DNA of 64,000 nt from Symbiodinium natans (GCA_905221605.1 CAJNDS010000668.1:160001-224000), one strand, 5' to 3'. Counted from the first letter of the stretch, positions 9,232 through 18,745 are shown. Program-made: numbers and translations. Notes: generated by a model from the letters alone, not told the origin.

Positions 9232-12200
9232 ATGCCCAGTCGCCGGTCCTTTTTTCAAGCGGGGCTGCCGGACCCCAAAAGGCCAGTTGCTAATTCGGGG
9301 CGAGCCCAAACAGGGGGCTACACCGCCCAAGTTGCATGTTTTGCCAGATGCAGGGCTGACATACCCCAGTACATAGGATGGGATAGATCCCCTCTTCGCA
9401 GAAGGCATTTTAGAAGAAGAAAGGCTAAACCTCCACAAAAGACCCAATTAGGACAGAGCCTCACACTCTTGGGTATAGGCATCCTTACTTGCCTTTATTA
9501 TACTTCACCCAATAGGTCCTCAATGCTCATCATAGGCATGGATGCCCTCATATGCACACATTGCCTGGCCACACTGCTTCAAGCAGGTCTTCACATCGCA
9601 GCTGCAAGTGCAAAAAGAGCTGGGGGCGGCTTTCAAATCTGGACTACACCGCCAGTAGATAGGAACATAGGGGCCTCTTACAGGTATCTAGAGATTGTTC
9701 AAAACTCCCTAAATCAACTCATGCATGCTCTGAATGGCAATGTCGTCACTATCTGTTTGGAGTCCTTAATAGGTCACCAACACCCCGAAATTACTGCAGC
9801 AGATCTCCCAGAGACTGAAGCTGACTTTCTTTCCCACAAGCTAAGCTTGAGCCGGAACTTTTTACTTAGTTGCAGGGTTCCACCTAAGCCAGGGGTGCCC
9901 CTCATACATCCAATTCCAGTTTTACCACAATTAGCCCCCAGACCCCGGCTACACCGCTCTGGTCGTAGGAGGGTTTTCAGAACTTCGCAAGGTTCCAAAA
10001 TTTTCTTCAGTACCCACAAAACCAGAATTCGGAATTTACCTCATACTGCTAGTAAGCCTACACCGCCTCAACGAGGCTTGCCGGGTACTACCACGGTAGT
10101 CAACGAAGAGTGTCAACCCCATGACCCTCCGCTTCATTCCCTTTTAGGTTGGGGTACCCAGTGCCGTCGTCTTCGCCGGAGATTATTCCGGCGTTGGCGA
10201 GGCACTGTTAGGGAAAGTATACCATCGGTGAGCTTGGGTAACCTACCGGTGAAGGAGAGTCAACCCTTGAAAGCAGAAGCCAGATGCAGGCGTACAAAAA
10301 ATGTGGCTAGATTATTTCGACAACTAGTACTGAAAGCCGAAAACTCCTGTTCCAGGGAAAGGAAGATTCTCAAACCACAGACTACACCGCCTCTAGGGTA
10401 TGGTCAGGTTTTGAGAGTGGTTGCTTTGAATGTTCAGTGCATGACGGAGTTACTTAAGCATCAGGAGGTATTAAACCTCCGGTCAGAACTATCGCTGGAC
10501 ATTCTCTTCCTAACAGAGACACACTCTACTTCCTACTACTCATTTCGTTCTAGTTCACACCTATTTATAGTCAATGGTACTCATAAAGATAAATGGTCAG
10601 GAGTCACAGCTGTCATCGCCCCAAAGTTGATCCCATATGTCAAAAATGTTACACAGCATAGCTCAAGGATTCTACAGGTCACCATCGCGTCTAGTTCGGG
10701 GGATATCCACTTCATTGGGGTCTACGCCCCCCACGACAAATCCGACATTACCACCAAAAAGGAACCTTTCTGGAGTAAACTGCATGACATCACCTCAGCT
10801 ATCCCTCTGCCGGAACCCTACTACATCATTGGGGATTGGAATGTAAGATTACAGGGTCGCTCAGAGGAAGAAAAAGATATCCTCGGACCACACATATACG
10901 GTAGGGGAAAGCAGTTCGCAAACACCCGAGACAATTCCAACCGCACGGAGTACACCGCCTTCCTTAGCAGTCAGGCCGCAGTGGACGCCCTTTCCTACAA
11001 ACAGCCCAACCTCTTAAAACAAATAACCTACAGAGACAAACAAGCCCCGCCCCGCTCGTGGGACCAATTCATCTCAGACGACTTAGGATGGTTGCAACTT
11101 TGGGACAAGGTTCAGGCCCTTCCAGCCCAAGAAGATGACCTCCTGGCTGTTGTAGGTACCATACGCAATTATTTAGGGGTAGATACCCTGCCGTTTCTGG
11201 GATCCTACGCCCCAGTAGTCGACCCTCTGAGATTTCAGAGCCTGGACCGGTTAGTGGTTGCTCGTAAATGGCTTCCCACAGTCCTGCAACTAAGAGCATT
11301 ACATCACACGGGCTTCCCTAGCGACCATTTCCCTCTCTTCGCAAAAATAAGAGTCAAGCTAGGTGCCCTACCAAAACCCCCACCAGCTAAACCGCGCTAC
11401 GCCTACAAATCAGACGAGTACACCGCCAAAACCTTTAACAGGGCTGTGAGGGCTCATTATGGAGCTACAACAGTATTAACCACGAATCAACATGGTGCTC
11501 CCAAATTACAAGTATATACGGATGGATCGGGCAGCCGGGGCAAATGTAGTGCCACCACGCCGGCTGGTTGGGGCTATGTAGTTTTACAAGAACAAAAGGT
11601 CGTTCATGACGCCTCGGGCCCTGTCTGCACTAACCAAAACGCCGCTCACTATCTAGGGGCCACAGTCGGTAGCAACAACACGGGTGAACTCACTGCCTGG
11701 CTCGAGGCCGCGCTTTATCTCTTAGGTACCCCTGAATACGTGCCAAAAGCAGTCGAATTTTGCTACGATAGCAAATGGATGCATTCTATGGTTACGGGTA
11801 CAGCCCGCCCAAAGCGACATAAGGCTTTAGTTTACCTTTCAAAACGAGTACACCGCCTTCTCTCTAAACGTACCACAATCACCTGGCAGTGGATAAAAGG
11901 TCACACGGGCAACCAGTACAACGAAAAAGCGGATGAACTGGCGGAAACAGGGAAAACCACAGCGCAATTCCAAGGAGGACGCTCAGAGGCTCACACCTTT
12001 CTTTCACCGGCTAACCTCCCTAATTCAGAGGAGGCCCTTCCACCGCTCGAAGGCACACTAGATGAATCAAACAAACAACTAGTTAGCGCCTTGTTACAGG
12101 CGGAGGAAATTACCTTCCAACGTCAGGAATTCGCCCCCAGAGCAAACTGGATGCCACCAGAATTAGCCACCAGGCTGGAACAGATCAAAACTAGGCGCAG

Positions 12201-12963
12201 GGCGCATGATTACACCGCTCACCAGGATTACAAAAAGGCCAAGGCCGAGGCCCGGAAAATAAAGCGTGAATGGCTCAGAAGTCAGCTATACATGGATAGT
12301 CAATCAGGCTCCACCAAACTGTGGCAAGCGACCCGCAAGCTAAAAACTGGATTTAGAGCCAGGCGCACACGACTCAAACAAAACGGAAGGCCCGTCCCCT
12401 GGAGCAAAACGCACCACGTCTTCGCTGACCACCTCTCCAACAAACAATGGGCCCCATCCACAGTCACGGAGGAGGAGCTTCAACTCTTAAGGGAATCTCC
12501 CCCTTTACATTCTCCACCGAGTACACCGCCTTCCAAATTTACGCTAGAGGAACTTGAAGACATTCTATTTCAGCTCAAAAAAGGAAAAGCCCCCGGCCCG
12601 GATAATGTGCGAACAGAATTGGTTATGTTGCTGGACCACTTCGGTAAACTACGCCTACTACAAATTCTTAACGAATCGTTCGAACGACGCTCAGTTCCAT
12701 CATCGTGGAAAGAGGCCATGATAGTCTCTATTTACAAGGGAAAGGGAGCAGATTCCGATCCTGCTAACTACCGCCCTATCTCCCTATTAAACGTCTTCTA
12801 CAAGGTTTACGCCGCCCTCTTACAACGCAGACTAGCGCGCGCCCACGACCATCATTTACGTACAACGCAATACGGGTTTCGGCGGGACAGGTCGACACGG
12901 GACCCCCTCTTTATATTACGCAGGGCACAGGACTTGGCTACTCCCTGCAATTACTGTTTCTAG
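9232..12963 (+). CDS. LINE ORF2, first part: endonuclease, RNase H, RT fingers
   Basis: A 1243-codon open frame. Residues 1-390 are basic and unassigned. Residues about 390-705 form an exonuclease-endonuclease-phosphatase fold: VALNVQ, catalytic E in TETHS, GVYAPHD, GDWNVR and the closing SDHFPL are all present, so the nicking enzyme looks intact. Residues about 755-905 form RNase H with all four acidic residues in YTDGSGS, NNTGELTAW, YDSKWM and EKADELAE. From about 1100 the reverse transcriptase begins: KGKAPGPDN, NYRPISLLNVFYK and QYGFRRDRST. The frame stops just before RT motif A, which continues in another frame downstream. RNase H between endonuclease and RT is unusual: in most LINEs with RNase H it follows RT. 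Confidence 0.92.
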   Translation: MPSRRSFFQAGLPDPKRPVANSGRAQTGGYTAQVACFARCRADIPQYIGWDRSPLRRRHFRRRKAKPPQKTQLGQSLTLLGIGILTCLYYTSPNRSSMLIIGMDALICTHCLATLLQAGLHIAAASAKRAGGGFQIWTTPPVDRNIGASYRYLEIVQNSLNQLMHALNGNVVTICLESLIGHQHPEITAADLPETEADFLSHKLSLSRNFLLSCRVPPKPGVPLIHPIPVLPQLAPRPRLHRSGRRRVFRTSQGSKIFFSTHKTRIRNLPHTASKPTPPQRGLPGTTTVVNEECQPHDPPLHSLLGWGTQCRRLRRRLFRRWRGTVRESIPSVSLGNLPVKESQPLKAEARCRRTKNVARLFRQLVLKAENSCSRERKILKPQTTPPLGYGQVLRVVALNVQCMTELLKHQEVLNLRSELSLDILFLTETHSTSYYSFRSSSHLFIVNGTHKDKWSGVTAVIAPKLIPYVKNVTQHSSRILQVTIASSSGDIHFIGVYAPHDKSDITTKKEPFWSKLHDITSAIPLPEPYYIIGDWNVRLQGRSEEEKDILGPHIYGRGKQFANTRDNSNRTEYTAFLSSQAAVDALSYKQPNLLKQITYRDKQAPPRSWDQFISDDLGWLQLWDKVQALPAQEDDLLAVVGTIRNYLGVDTLPFLGSYAPVVDPLRFQSLDRLVVARKWLPTVLQLRALHHTGFPSDHFPLFAKIRVKLGALPKPPPAKPRYAYKSDEYTAKTFNRAVRAHYGATTVLTTNQHGAPKLQVYTDGSGSRGKCSATTPAGWGYVVLQEQKVVHDASGPVCTNQNAAHYLGATVGSNNTGELTAWLEAALYLLGTPEYVPKAVEFCYDSKWMHSMVTGTARPKRHKALVYLSKRVHRLLSKRTTITWQWIKGHTGNQYNEKADELAETGKTTAQFQGGRSEAHTFLSPANLPNSEEALPPLEGTLDESNKQLVSALLQAEEITFQRQEFAPRANWMPPELATRLEQIKTRRRAHDYTAHQDYKKAKAEARKIKREWLRSQLYMDSQSGSTKLWQATRKLKTGFRARRTRLKQNGRPVPWSKTHHVFADHLSNKQWAPSTVTEEELQLLRESPPLHSPPSTPPSKFTLEELEDILFQLKKGKAPGPDNVRTELVMLLDHFGKLRLLQILNESFERRSVPSSWKEAMIVSIYKGKGADSDPANYRPISLLNVFYKVYAALLQRRLARAHDHHLRTTQYGFRRDRSTRDPLFILRRAQDLATPCNYCF

Positions 12964-12971
12964 ACTGGAAA

Positions 12972-14159
12972 ATGGCGTTCGATAAAGTTGACCACACCGC
13001 CATGGCCATAGCGCTCGAAAGGCTCGGAGTACACCGCCACTACGTCGAAGTTATTACTGACATCTACACGGATCCCACCTTCACGGTTAAAGGGATGCAT
13101 GGTGACACTACTACGGCTACACCGCACACGGGAATACGGCAAGGTTGCCCCCTTAGCCCCTACCTCTTCATCATGGTTATGACGGTACTCTTCCACGACA
13201 TAGATTCCAGACTACTACGCCAAGGTGTCCCCACGAACTCCTGGTCAATCGGCAAACCAGTCTACGATTTGGAATACGCTGACGACACACTTTTATTGGC
13301 AGTTACACCGCCACAATTAGAAGAGCTATTACGTACAGTTCAAGTAGAGGCCTCGCTGTACGGTATGATTCTCAACCCCGAAAAAACAGAACTTCTAATC
13401 CGACCTGAATCTCCAGCGACTATCTCGTTTATAGATGGAACAGAAGTCCCGAGTACACCGCAAACTAAATACCTAGGGTCACAAATCTCGTGGAGTTCAG
13501 TTGCCAACACGGCAATACAGGCACGCAAAATAAAGGCTAAAGCAGCTTACATGAAATTGCAGCCCTTATGGAGAAGTAGAGTAAATGACAAGATCAAACT
13601 CCACATCTACCATGCGGTAGTTGTATCCACACTCACATACGGATTGGACTCGCTGACTCTCGAAATGAGACACCTGAAAACCATAGACGCATGGTACCAC
13701 CAGCATTTAAGACGATGCATAGGTATTAAGGCATCATATTACTCACATATCTCCAACAGAACGGTCTGGGAAAGAGCCCATAAGCCAGTAGTTCCATCGC
13801 AGCAGCTCCTCTCACAACAGCTACAACAGCTGGCTAAAATACTGAGTACACCGCCAACGAACCCCATTCACCATGTAGTTTTCTCACCCGGAATAAAGGA
13901 TAGGGTTAAGTTTACCAAAGGAACCAAGAGGGGCCACCCCCAAAGATATTGGTTAGAGGTAGTGGAAGAGGCCGCATTAACAGCTTTCAAAGACTTTCTT
14001 ACCGTAAGCTCCCAGGTACACCGCTCAGACCTCTTAGGCCTAAAGCAGTATCTTTCTAAACACCCCGAGTACGCCCTGCATCTGGCAGCTGCGCCTACGC
14101 GCCAGCCAAATATTTTTCAGAAGCACGGAAAGAGTCTGGGATGCGCATGGCAGCCGTAA
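12972..14159 (+). CDS. LINE ORF2, second part: RT palm and C-terminus (frame-shifted)
   Basis: Continues ORF2 in the next frame. This frame is open from about 12936, where GYSLQLLFLDWKMAFDKVDH reads straight into RT motif A. Motif B (RQGCPLSPYLF), the catalytic YADD of motif C (LEYADDTLLL), LNPEKTELL (D) and TKYLGS (E) follow, then about 190 residues of LINE C-terminal region. The stop TAA merges into the terminal A run. The shift equals one missing base near 12933-12939. It could be an inactivating mutation, a sequencing error or, less likely, a -1 recoding site. Confidence 0.9.
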   Translation: MAFDKVDHTAMAIALERLGVHRHYVEVITDIYTDPTFTVKGMHGDTTTATPHTGIRQGCPLSPYLFIMVMTVLFHDIDSRLLRQGVPTNSWSIGKPVYDLEYADDTLLLAVTPPQLEELLRTVQVEASLYGMILNPEKTELLIRPESPATISFIDGTEVPSTPQTKYLGSQISWSSVANTAIQARKIKAKAAYMKLQPLWRSRVNDKIKLHIYHAVVVSTLTYGLDSLTLEMRHLKTIDAWYHQHLRRCIGIKASYYSHISNRTVWERAHKPVVPSQQLLSQQLQQLAKILSTPPTNPIHHVVFSPGIKDRVKFTKGTKRGHPQRYWLEVVEEAALTAFKDFLTVSSQVHRSDLLGLKQYLSKHPEYALHLAAAPTRQPNIFQKHGKSLGCAWQP

Positions 14160-14180
14160 AAAAAAAAAACCTGAACCCTA
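14158..14180. other. LINE A-tail and 3' target-site duplication
   Basis: Twelve A residues (14158-14169), of which the first two complete the TAA stop, then CCTGAACCCTA. Together 14167-14180 repeat the 14 bases left of the element. Confidence 0.75.
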
Positions 14181-14338
14181 AACCCAACGCTTCTGGGCGG
14201 AGACCCAGAAAACCCTGAACCTCCTATTGTCGCAAGGCAGGGTTAAGCTCGGGATTTGTCGGTTAGTTTACTGCACGCCCTCATCTAATCCTTCTACATC
14301 CGGTGGTAGCCTGAAAATGGAGCCCTCAAAACGGCACC

Positions 14339-14812
14339 CTAAACCCTAAACCCTAGACCCCAATCCCTAAATCCCTAAATCCCGAAATCCCGAAACACCT
14401 AAATCCCTAAATCCCGAAGTCCCGAAATCCCTCTATCCGTCTATCCCTCTATCCCTCTATCCCTCTATCCCTCTATCCCTCTATCCCTCTATCCCTCTAT
14501 CCCTCTATCCCTCTATCCCTCTATCCCGAAATCCCTAAATCCCTAAATCCCTAAATCCCTCTATCCCTCTATCCCTTTATCCCTCTATCCCTCTATCCCT
14601 CTATCCCTTTATCCCTCTATCCCTCTATCCCTCTATCCCTCTATCCCTCTATCCTCTACCCCGCTACCCCGCTATCCCGAAATCCCGAAATCCCGAAATC
14701 CCGAAATCCCGAAATCCCGAAATCCCGAAATCCCGAAATCCCGAAATCCCTAAATCCCTAAATCCCTAAATCCCTAAATCCCTAAATCCCTAAATCCCTA
14801 AATCCTAAACCC
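14339..14812 (-). repeat. 8-bp variant telomere-like arrays in blocks
   Basis: Begins as CCCTAAA, then changes to 8-mers: AAATCCCT, AAATCCCG and long runs of TATCCCTC, and returns through AAATCCCG to AAATCCCT. Block-wise homogeneity indicates successive expansions of single variants. Confidence 0.95.
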
Positions 14813-15519
14813 TGATGTTTTGATCCGGGGCCTTGTGGCGAGTTGCTGCACGCAAGCTGTCCTCCTCAGGGAGCTCAAGCGCCCGCCTATGCCGACTCTT
14901 AGATGTCCGTCCAACCTTTAGGGTTTAGGGTTTAGGGTTTGGGGTTTAGGGTTTAGGGCATGTACCTACACCCGTAGCCCCCAAGACCAAGGCCCCAAAA
15001 TGCCCAAGACCCTGGCAGCTTCCCCAAAAACTTAACCACTTCTGACAACCCTCAGGATTTGTGGAGTATTGTTTGGGTGTTTAGGGAACGACAACTTCTA
15101 AAAAACCCTCAGAGGGTTTTTTGGAGTTCTTTTTTTGTGTTTAAGGGAAAGACAACCAGCGTTTAAGCGCTTAGCATTGAGATTCTGCCATGCCAATGCG
15201 GCCTTTGGGCCCGGTGATGCGGACCCTGCCGACGGCTCGGCCCTCTATCGCCGCCCGCCACGCAGTGGAGGGGTCGGAGCAGGGCTCAGGGTTCAGGGTT
15301 CAGGGTTCAGGGTTTCGGGTTTAGGGTTTAGGGTTTCCCCAGAGGCCCCATGGCCCCAAAAGGCCCAAAAGAACAAAAGCAAAGTTTTCTGTCTAGTTTT
15401 GGCGCTGCCCTCAAAAGTAGGCGTGGCTTGGTGCCTCCCTCAGAAGTAGGAGTTTGGCGCAGGTTTTAGCCATCATGCAGGCATATGCTCACAAACGAAG
15501 CTTTCTCTCAAAAAGGGCT
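14813..15519. other. mixed region with possible exons
   Basis: Island 14815-14912 and the open stretch 15150-15280 (reading ALRFCHANAAFGPGDADPAD) each lie left of TTTAGGG runs (14920-14958, 15284-15331) and could be exons of an unrecognised + strand gene. The frame choice is uncertain. Confidence 0.3.
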
Positions 15520-15641
15520 TCGGGTTTAGGGTTTGGGGTGCAGGGTTTGCGGTTTAGGGTTTAGGGTTTAGGGTTTAGGGTTTAGGGTTTAGGGTTTAGG
15601 GTTTAGGGTTTAGGGTTTAGGGTTTAGGGTTTAGGGTTTAG
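15520..15641 (+). repeat. TTTAGGG array
   Basis: About fifteen heptamers, mostly perfect after an initial degenerate part. Confidence 0.95.
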
Positions 15642-15656
15642 AGCAAACCCACAACA

Positions 15657-15766
15657 ATGTCTAAGAAGCCTAAGCCTTGCACATCAGGGGCTGCTGCGGC
15701 CAAGGTTTCTGGTGGATGGGCCCGCGCATCTTCCCGTCAAGGCTCCTTGAAGCTGTCTGAGCTCGG
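15657..15766 (+). CDS. possible first exon, Met start
   Basis: An ATG opens MSKKPKPCTSGAAAAKVSGG and continues protein-like to about 15766, where G-rich repeats begin. A lysine-rich, Ala-rich N-terminus could belong to the J-domain gene that starts about 490 bp downstream, but no join can be proven. Confidence 0.35.
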
Positions 15767-15972
15767 GGTTCAGGGTCTAGGGTTCAGGTTTAGGGTTAGT
15801 CGCTTTGGGTTTTGCATCCGGGCTTGGATTTCAGTGTCGGTGTTGGGAGTTTAGGTTTCGGGGACATGTCAGGGCTTAGGGCGCAGGGGCTTGTTTGACC
15901 ACTCGCGCGTTTGGCCCTGAGCCCTGAGCCCTAAACCCTAAACCCTAAACCCTAAACCCTAAACCCTGCTAC

Positions 15973-16080
15973 AAGTCCGCGATTGCGGAGCGTTTCGAGT
16001 TCCGAGGCTGCCGGTTCTACGCGGGGCAGAGTGGCGATGGAGCGTCGCGCGGAGAAAAAACATGGCAGCTACAAACCTGG
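15973..16080 (+). CDS. exon-like island, unknown protein
   Basis: After CTACAAG the frame reads SAIAERFEFRGCRFYAGQSG and continues to a TTTAGGG array; a CCCTAAA array lies on the left. Candidate internal exon of the J-domain transcript. Confidence 0.4.
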
Positions 16081-16258
16081 GTTTAGGGTTTAGGGTTTAG
16101 GGTTCAGGGTTTAGGGTTTAGGGCTGTTAGCATGCGTACCGAAAAGTACCCTAATTTTGCACAATGTGCATACGCACATGCATGAGAGAGTGTGTGTGTG
16201 TGTGTTTTTGTGTGTACATGTGCTCAACTGAATCTGAATTCCTCGGCACTCGTGCCCG

Positions 16259-18745
16259 AGGAAGGCGGACGTCGAAGATCTGTACACCACCCTCGGGCTG
16301 CAAAAAGGCTCAGGATTTTTTCACGGGTGATTACTGTTGCCTAAGGGAGGGCATGAGAGGTCCTACAACCCGCTTAGATATCTGATTACACACAAAAAAT
16401 GGTCACTTTCTCTTTCTCCTGAGGTTTCTGGGGGCCGACTATATGGATTATTCCTACCCCACTCCTCCTTAAGTACCTGGGTGGTCCCAAGATGGGGGTT
16501 TACGAAAATAGGGGACCCCCAAGTTTGACCCCCCAAATAGTAGGATCTCCCAGATAAGAAGGACCCCAATAAGGTACCCCTATGATCGTGAACCCCCCAG
16601 ATTGGTTGCTGTATGGACCCGTCCAGGTTTCGGGGTCTTCTTGGGAGACCTCGAACTTTCTGTTGCTATGTTGGGGGTAGGAGTATGGTTTCGGGGGTAG
16701 CCCGAACGCTTAAGGTTTAGGCCGACAAATGCTGTCCCCCTAAACTCTAAACCCGAAAGCCCTAACCCTGAAACCCCAATCCTCCAAGACCCTAAAACCC
16801 CATATCCTCAGGCCTAAACCCCCCAAAGCCCTGAAAGCGCTGAAAGCCGGGGCCATTGAACCGATGTAAACCTAGACCCTAAACCCTAAACCCTAAACCC
16901 TAAACCCTAAACCCTAAACCCTAAACCCTAAACCCTAAACCCAAAACCCAAAACCCTAAACCCTAAACCCTAAACGCTAAACCAAGCGCGGAGAGGTGCC
17001 AGCCCTGAGGAGATCAAAGCGGCCTACCGCCGCCTGGCCAAGGCCCTCTGGGAGTCTCCCAAAGAGCCCAGTGCACCCCGAATTCAGTAGGGTATAGGGT
17101 TTAGGGTTTAGGGTTTAGGGTTCAGGGTTCAGGGTTCAGGGTGGAGGGTGGAGGGCTTCGGCTTTTTGGGTGCAGGGTTTAGGGTTTAGGGTTTAGGGTT
17201 TAGGGTTTAGGGTTTAGGGTTAAACGGTATACCCCAGACACCAAATCCAAGTTTGCGCGCCCGCCCTAAACGCACAAAGTCCCCAAAACGCCTTAAGCCT
17301 TAACAGTTCAGGGTTTAGGGTTTCGGGCGGAGTTCAGCCCTTCCCCCTCCCCTCCCCCCTCTCCCACCCACGCACAGAACAGAAGAATGCCCTTATTCCT
17401 ATAGAATTGCTATTTAGGGTACTTACAGGGGTACCCTATATAATCCCTTGAAAGATATAATATAGGTGGATGTCAGGTACGTAATTCGCACATTCCACCC
17501 TACTGCCCATGAACCTCCAAGTAGCCCCAAACCTTAAAGCCTAAACCCTAAGCCCTAAACCGAAACCCTAAACCCTAAACCCTAAACCCTAAACCCTAAA
17601 CCCTAAACCCTAAACCCTAAACCCTAAACCCTAAACCCTAAACCCTAAACCCTAAACCCTAAACCCTAAACCCTAAACCCTAAACCTCCACGTGGCCAGG
17701 AATGCCATCCTGACACCATCAGCTACAGGGATGCTGCAGCGGAGGAGCGGTTTCAGAAGATCAACCACGCAGCCTGGCCTGCGGAACTTATGGGCCCCGG
17801 AGAGCTAGGGTTTAGGGTTTAGGGTTTGGGGTTTAGGGTTAGGGGTTTGGGGTTAGGGTTCAGGGTTTAGGGTCTTGGTGTCTGGGTTTTGGAGTACCAT
17901 AACATTTATTTGGTTCTGGGTTCCTAGTATATCTACTTATACCTGAAAAGTATATACTTTTTTCTGGGGTCTTCTCCAAAGTGGGGCTTGGCTCCTAATA
18001 GACACTTGCTAAACCCTCTCTGTCATATTAGGGCATTTTCAGAATATGGGGCACCCCTTTTCTACCCAAATAGAATAGAATCCCCTAAAAGGGACCCCCA
18101 AAAAGGGTACCCCTATTACCCCTATTGTCGGAAACCCCCATATGTATATGTAAAGGTTCTTAGCCGTTCGGCCCCTCTCGGGACCAAATGTTCCTAGCCA
18201 TTCGAGCCCTCCGGGGACCAAACGTCCTTAGCGATTCGGGCTCTTCGGTTTAGGGTTTAGGGTTTAGGGTTTCGGGTTTTTTTTTACGGAAGCCTTGTAG
18301 ATTCTGAGCCTCGGCTTGGGTCATTCGCCCTAAACTGTTGCCACAGCAAGTTGTTTCATGGGTTCCAGCTATACTACCCCCCCCCCCCCCCCTGGTTCCC
18401 CCCCTAATTAGGGCTATGTCGGAATAATGAAGCCTAATTAAGGTTATTTAAAGGGGGAACTTAGGGAGGGTAGTCTAGAGGGGCGGGTAGTAGGGGAACC
18501 CATGATTGTAGGATCTGTAAGAGAGCCCCCTATGAAGATCCCGACTAGATTCTGACTAGATGACCAAAAGCCTGGTGCCGGGATTCTCAAACATGCTTCA
18601 ACGTGGTTGAAGGAACCCTAAACCCTAAACCCTAAACCCTAAACCCTAAACCCTAAACCCTAAACTCTAAAATGGGGGTGTGGTGGGTCCAATGTGCTCA
18701 CGAGGCGCACAACACTCTTCTGCATGTTGGTCTCCGGCGGATGTA
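16259..18745 (+). CDS. J-domain (DnaJ/Hsp40-like) gene, at least four exons
   Basis: Joined exons 16259-16307, 16996-17051, 17700-17771 and 18705-about 18740 read through in consistent phase. Exon 1 gives DVEDLYTTLGLQK, exon 2 ASPEEIKAAYRRLAKALW, exon 3 ECHPDTISYRD then AEERFQKINHA, exon 4 AHNTLLHVGLRRMYDLQL. This is a complete J domain, with helix II followed by the essential HPD tripeptide and helix III ending RRMYD. J proteins stimulate Hsp70 ATPase. The three introns begin GC (16308), GA (17052) and GC (17772) and all end AG|G. Introns 2 and 3 run TTTAGGG then CCCTAAA; intron 1 has only CCCTAAA. An exon near 21135 with a hydrophobic helix may belong downstream, which would make a membrane J protein, but that is inference. 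Boundaries of exons 1 (left) and 4 (right) are approximate. Confidence 0.75.
16491..16602. repeat. foldback repeat family B inside J-domain intron 1
   Basis: TGGGGGTTTACG near the left end and CGTGAACCCCCCA on the right form an inverted repeat. The middle contains CCCCCAAATAGTAGGATC and AATAAGGTACCCC, as in copies at 2968 and 53702. Confidence 0.75.
16873..16982 (-). repeat. CCCTAAA array at 3' end of J-domain intron 1
   Basis: About fifteen heptamers ending 14 bases before the inferred AG acceptor at 16994-16995. Confidence 0.95.
17090..17222 (+). repeat. TTTAGGG array near 5' end of J-domain intron 2
   Basis: Begins about 38 bases after the inferred donor at 17052; includes TTCAGGG variants and a short non-repeat interruption. 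Confidence 0.95.
17550..17687 (-). repeat. CCCTAAA array at 3' end of J-domain intron 2
   Basis: About nineteen nearly perfect heptamers ending 12 bases before the acceptor at 17698-17699. With the array at 17090 it could fold into a long intron hairpin. Confidence 0.95.
18359..18501. repeat. foldback repeat family F with poly-C
   Basis: GGGTTCCAGCTATACTACCC on the left is nearly the inverse of GGGTAGTAGGGGAACCC on the right. A run of about 16 C sits just inside the left end. A related half copy lies at about 33113-33143. Confidence 0.65.

Larger units (their letters stand above)
7503..14025 (+). other. dispersed TACACCGC 8-mer, 24 exact copies
   Basis: Exact copies begin at 7503, 7597, 7761, 8262, 8367, 8508, 9033, 9156, 9319, 9645, 9950, 10059, 10383, 10951, 11419, 11849, 12211, 12522, 13030, 13118, 13304, 13454, 13847 and 14017. 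Sixteen continue as TACACCGCC, four as GCA and four as GCT. Near matches lie at 7861, 8418, 8685 and 12993. A given 8-mer is expected about 0.1 times in 6.6 kb. Copies fall in all three phases (YTA, TPP, VHR) and in the noncoding spacer, so protein sequence does not explain them. The upstream bases are often GAG or GGC. No exact copy was noticed outside the element. Confidence 0.9.
7374..14169 (+). mobile_element. near-complete non-LTR retrotransposon (LINE)
   Basis: A 6.8-kb element between two copies of a 14-bp sequence, AAACCTGAACCCTA, at 7360-7373 and 14167-14180, so it sits inside a CCCTAAA array. It has two ORFs in order: ORF1 (7408-9108), then a long ORF2 (9232-14159) with apurinic-type endonuclease, RNase H and reverse transcriptase domains. 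It ends in 12 A residues (14158-14169) that overlap the ORF2 stop codon, so there is no 3' UTR beyond the stop. No long terminal repeats are seen. The only clear lesion is a one-base frame change near 12936. Codon and base composition differ from the surrounding telomere-like DNA. A striking 8-mer, TACACCGC, recurs along it. Confidence 0.93.

Noticed and set aside
14400-14660. CRISPR-like array
   Set aside because: Units are 8 bases with no unique spacers; it is a telomere-like variant array in a eukaryotic genome.
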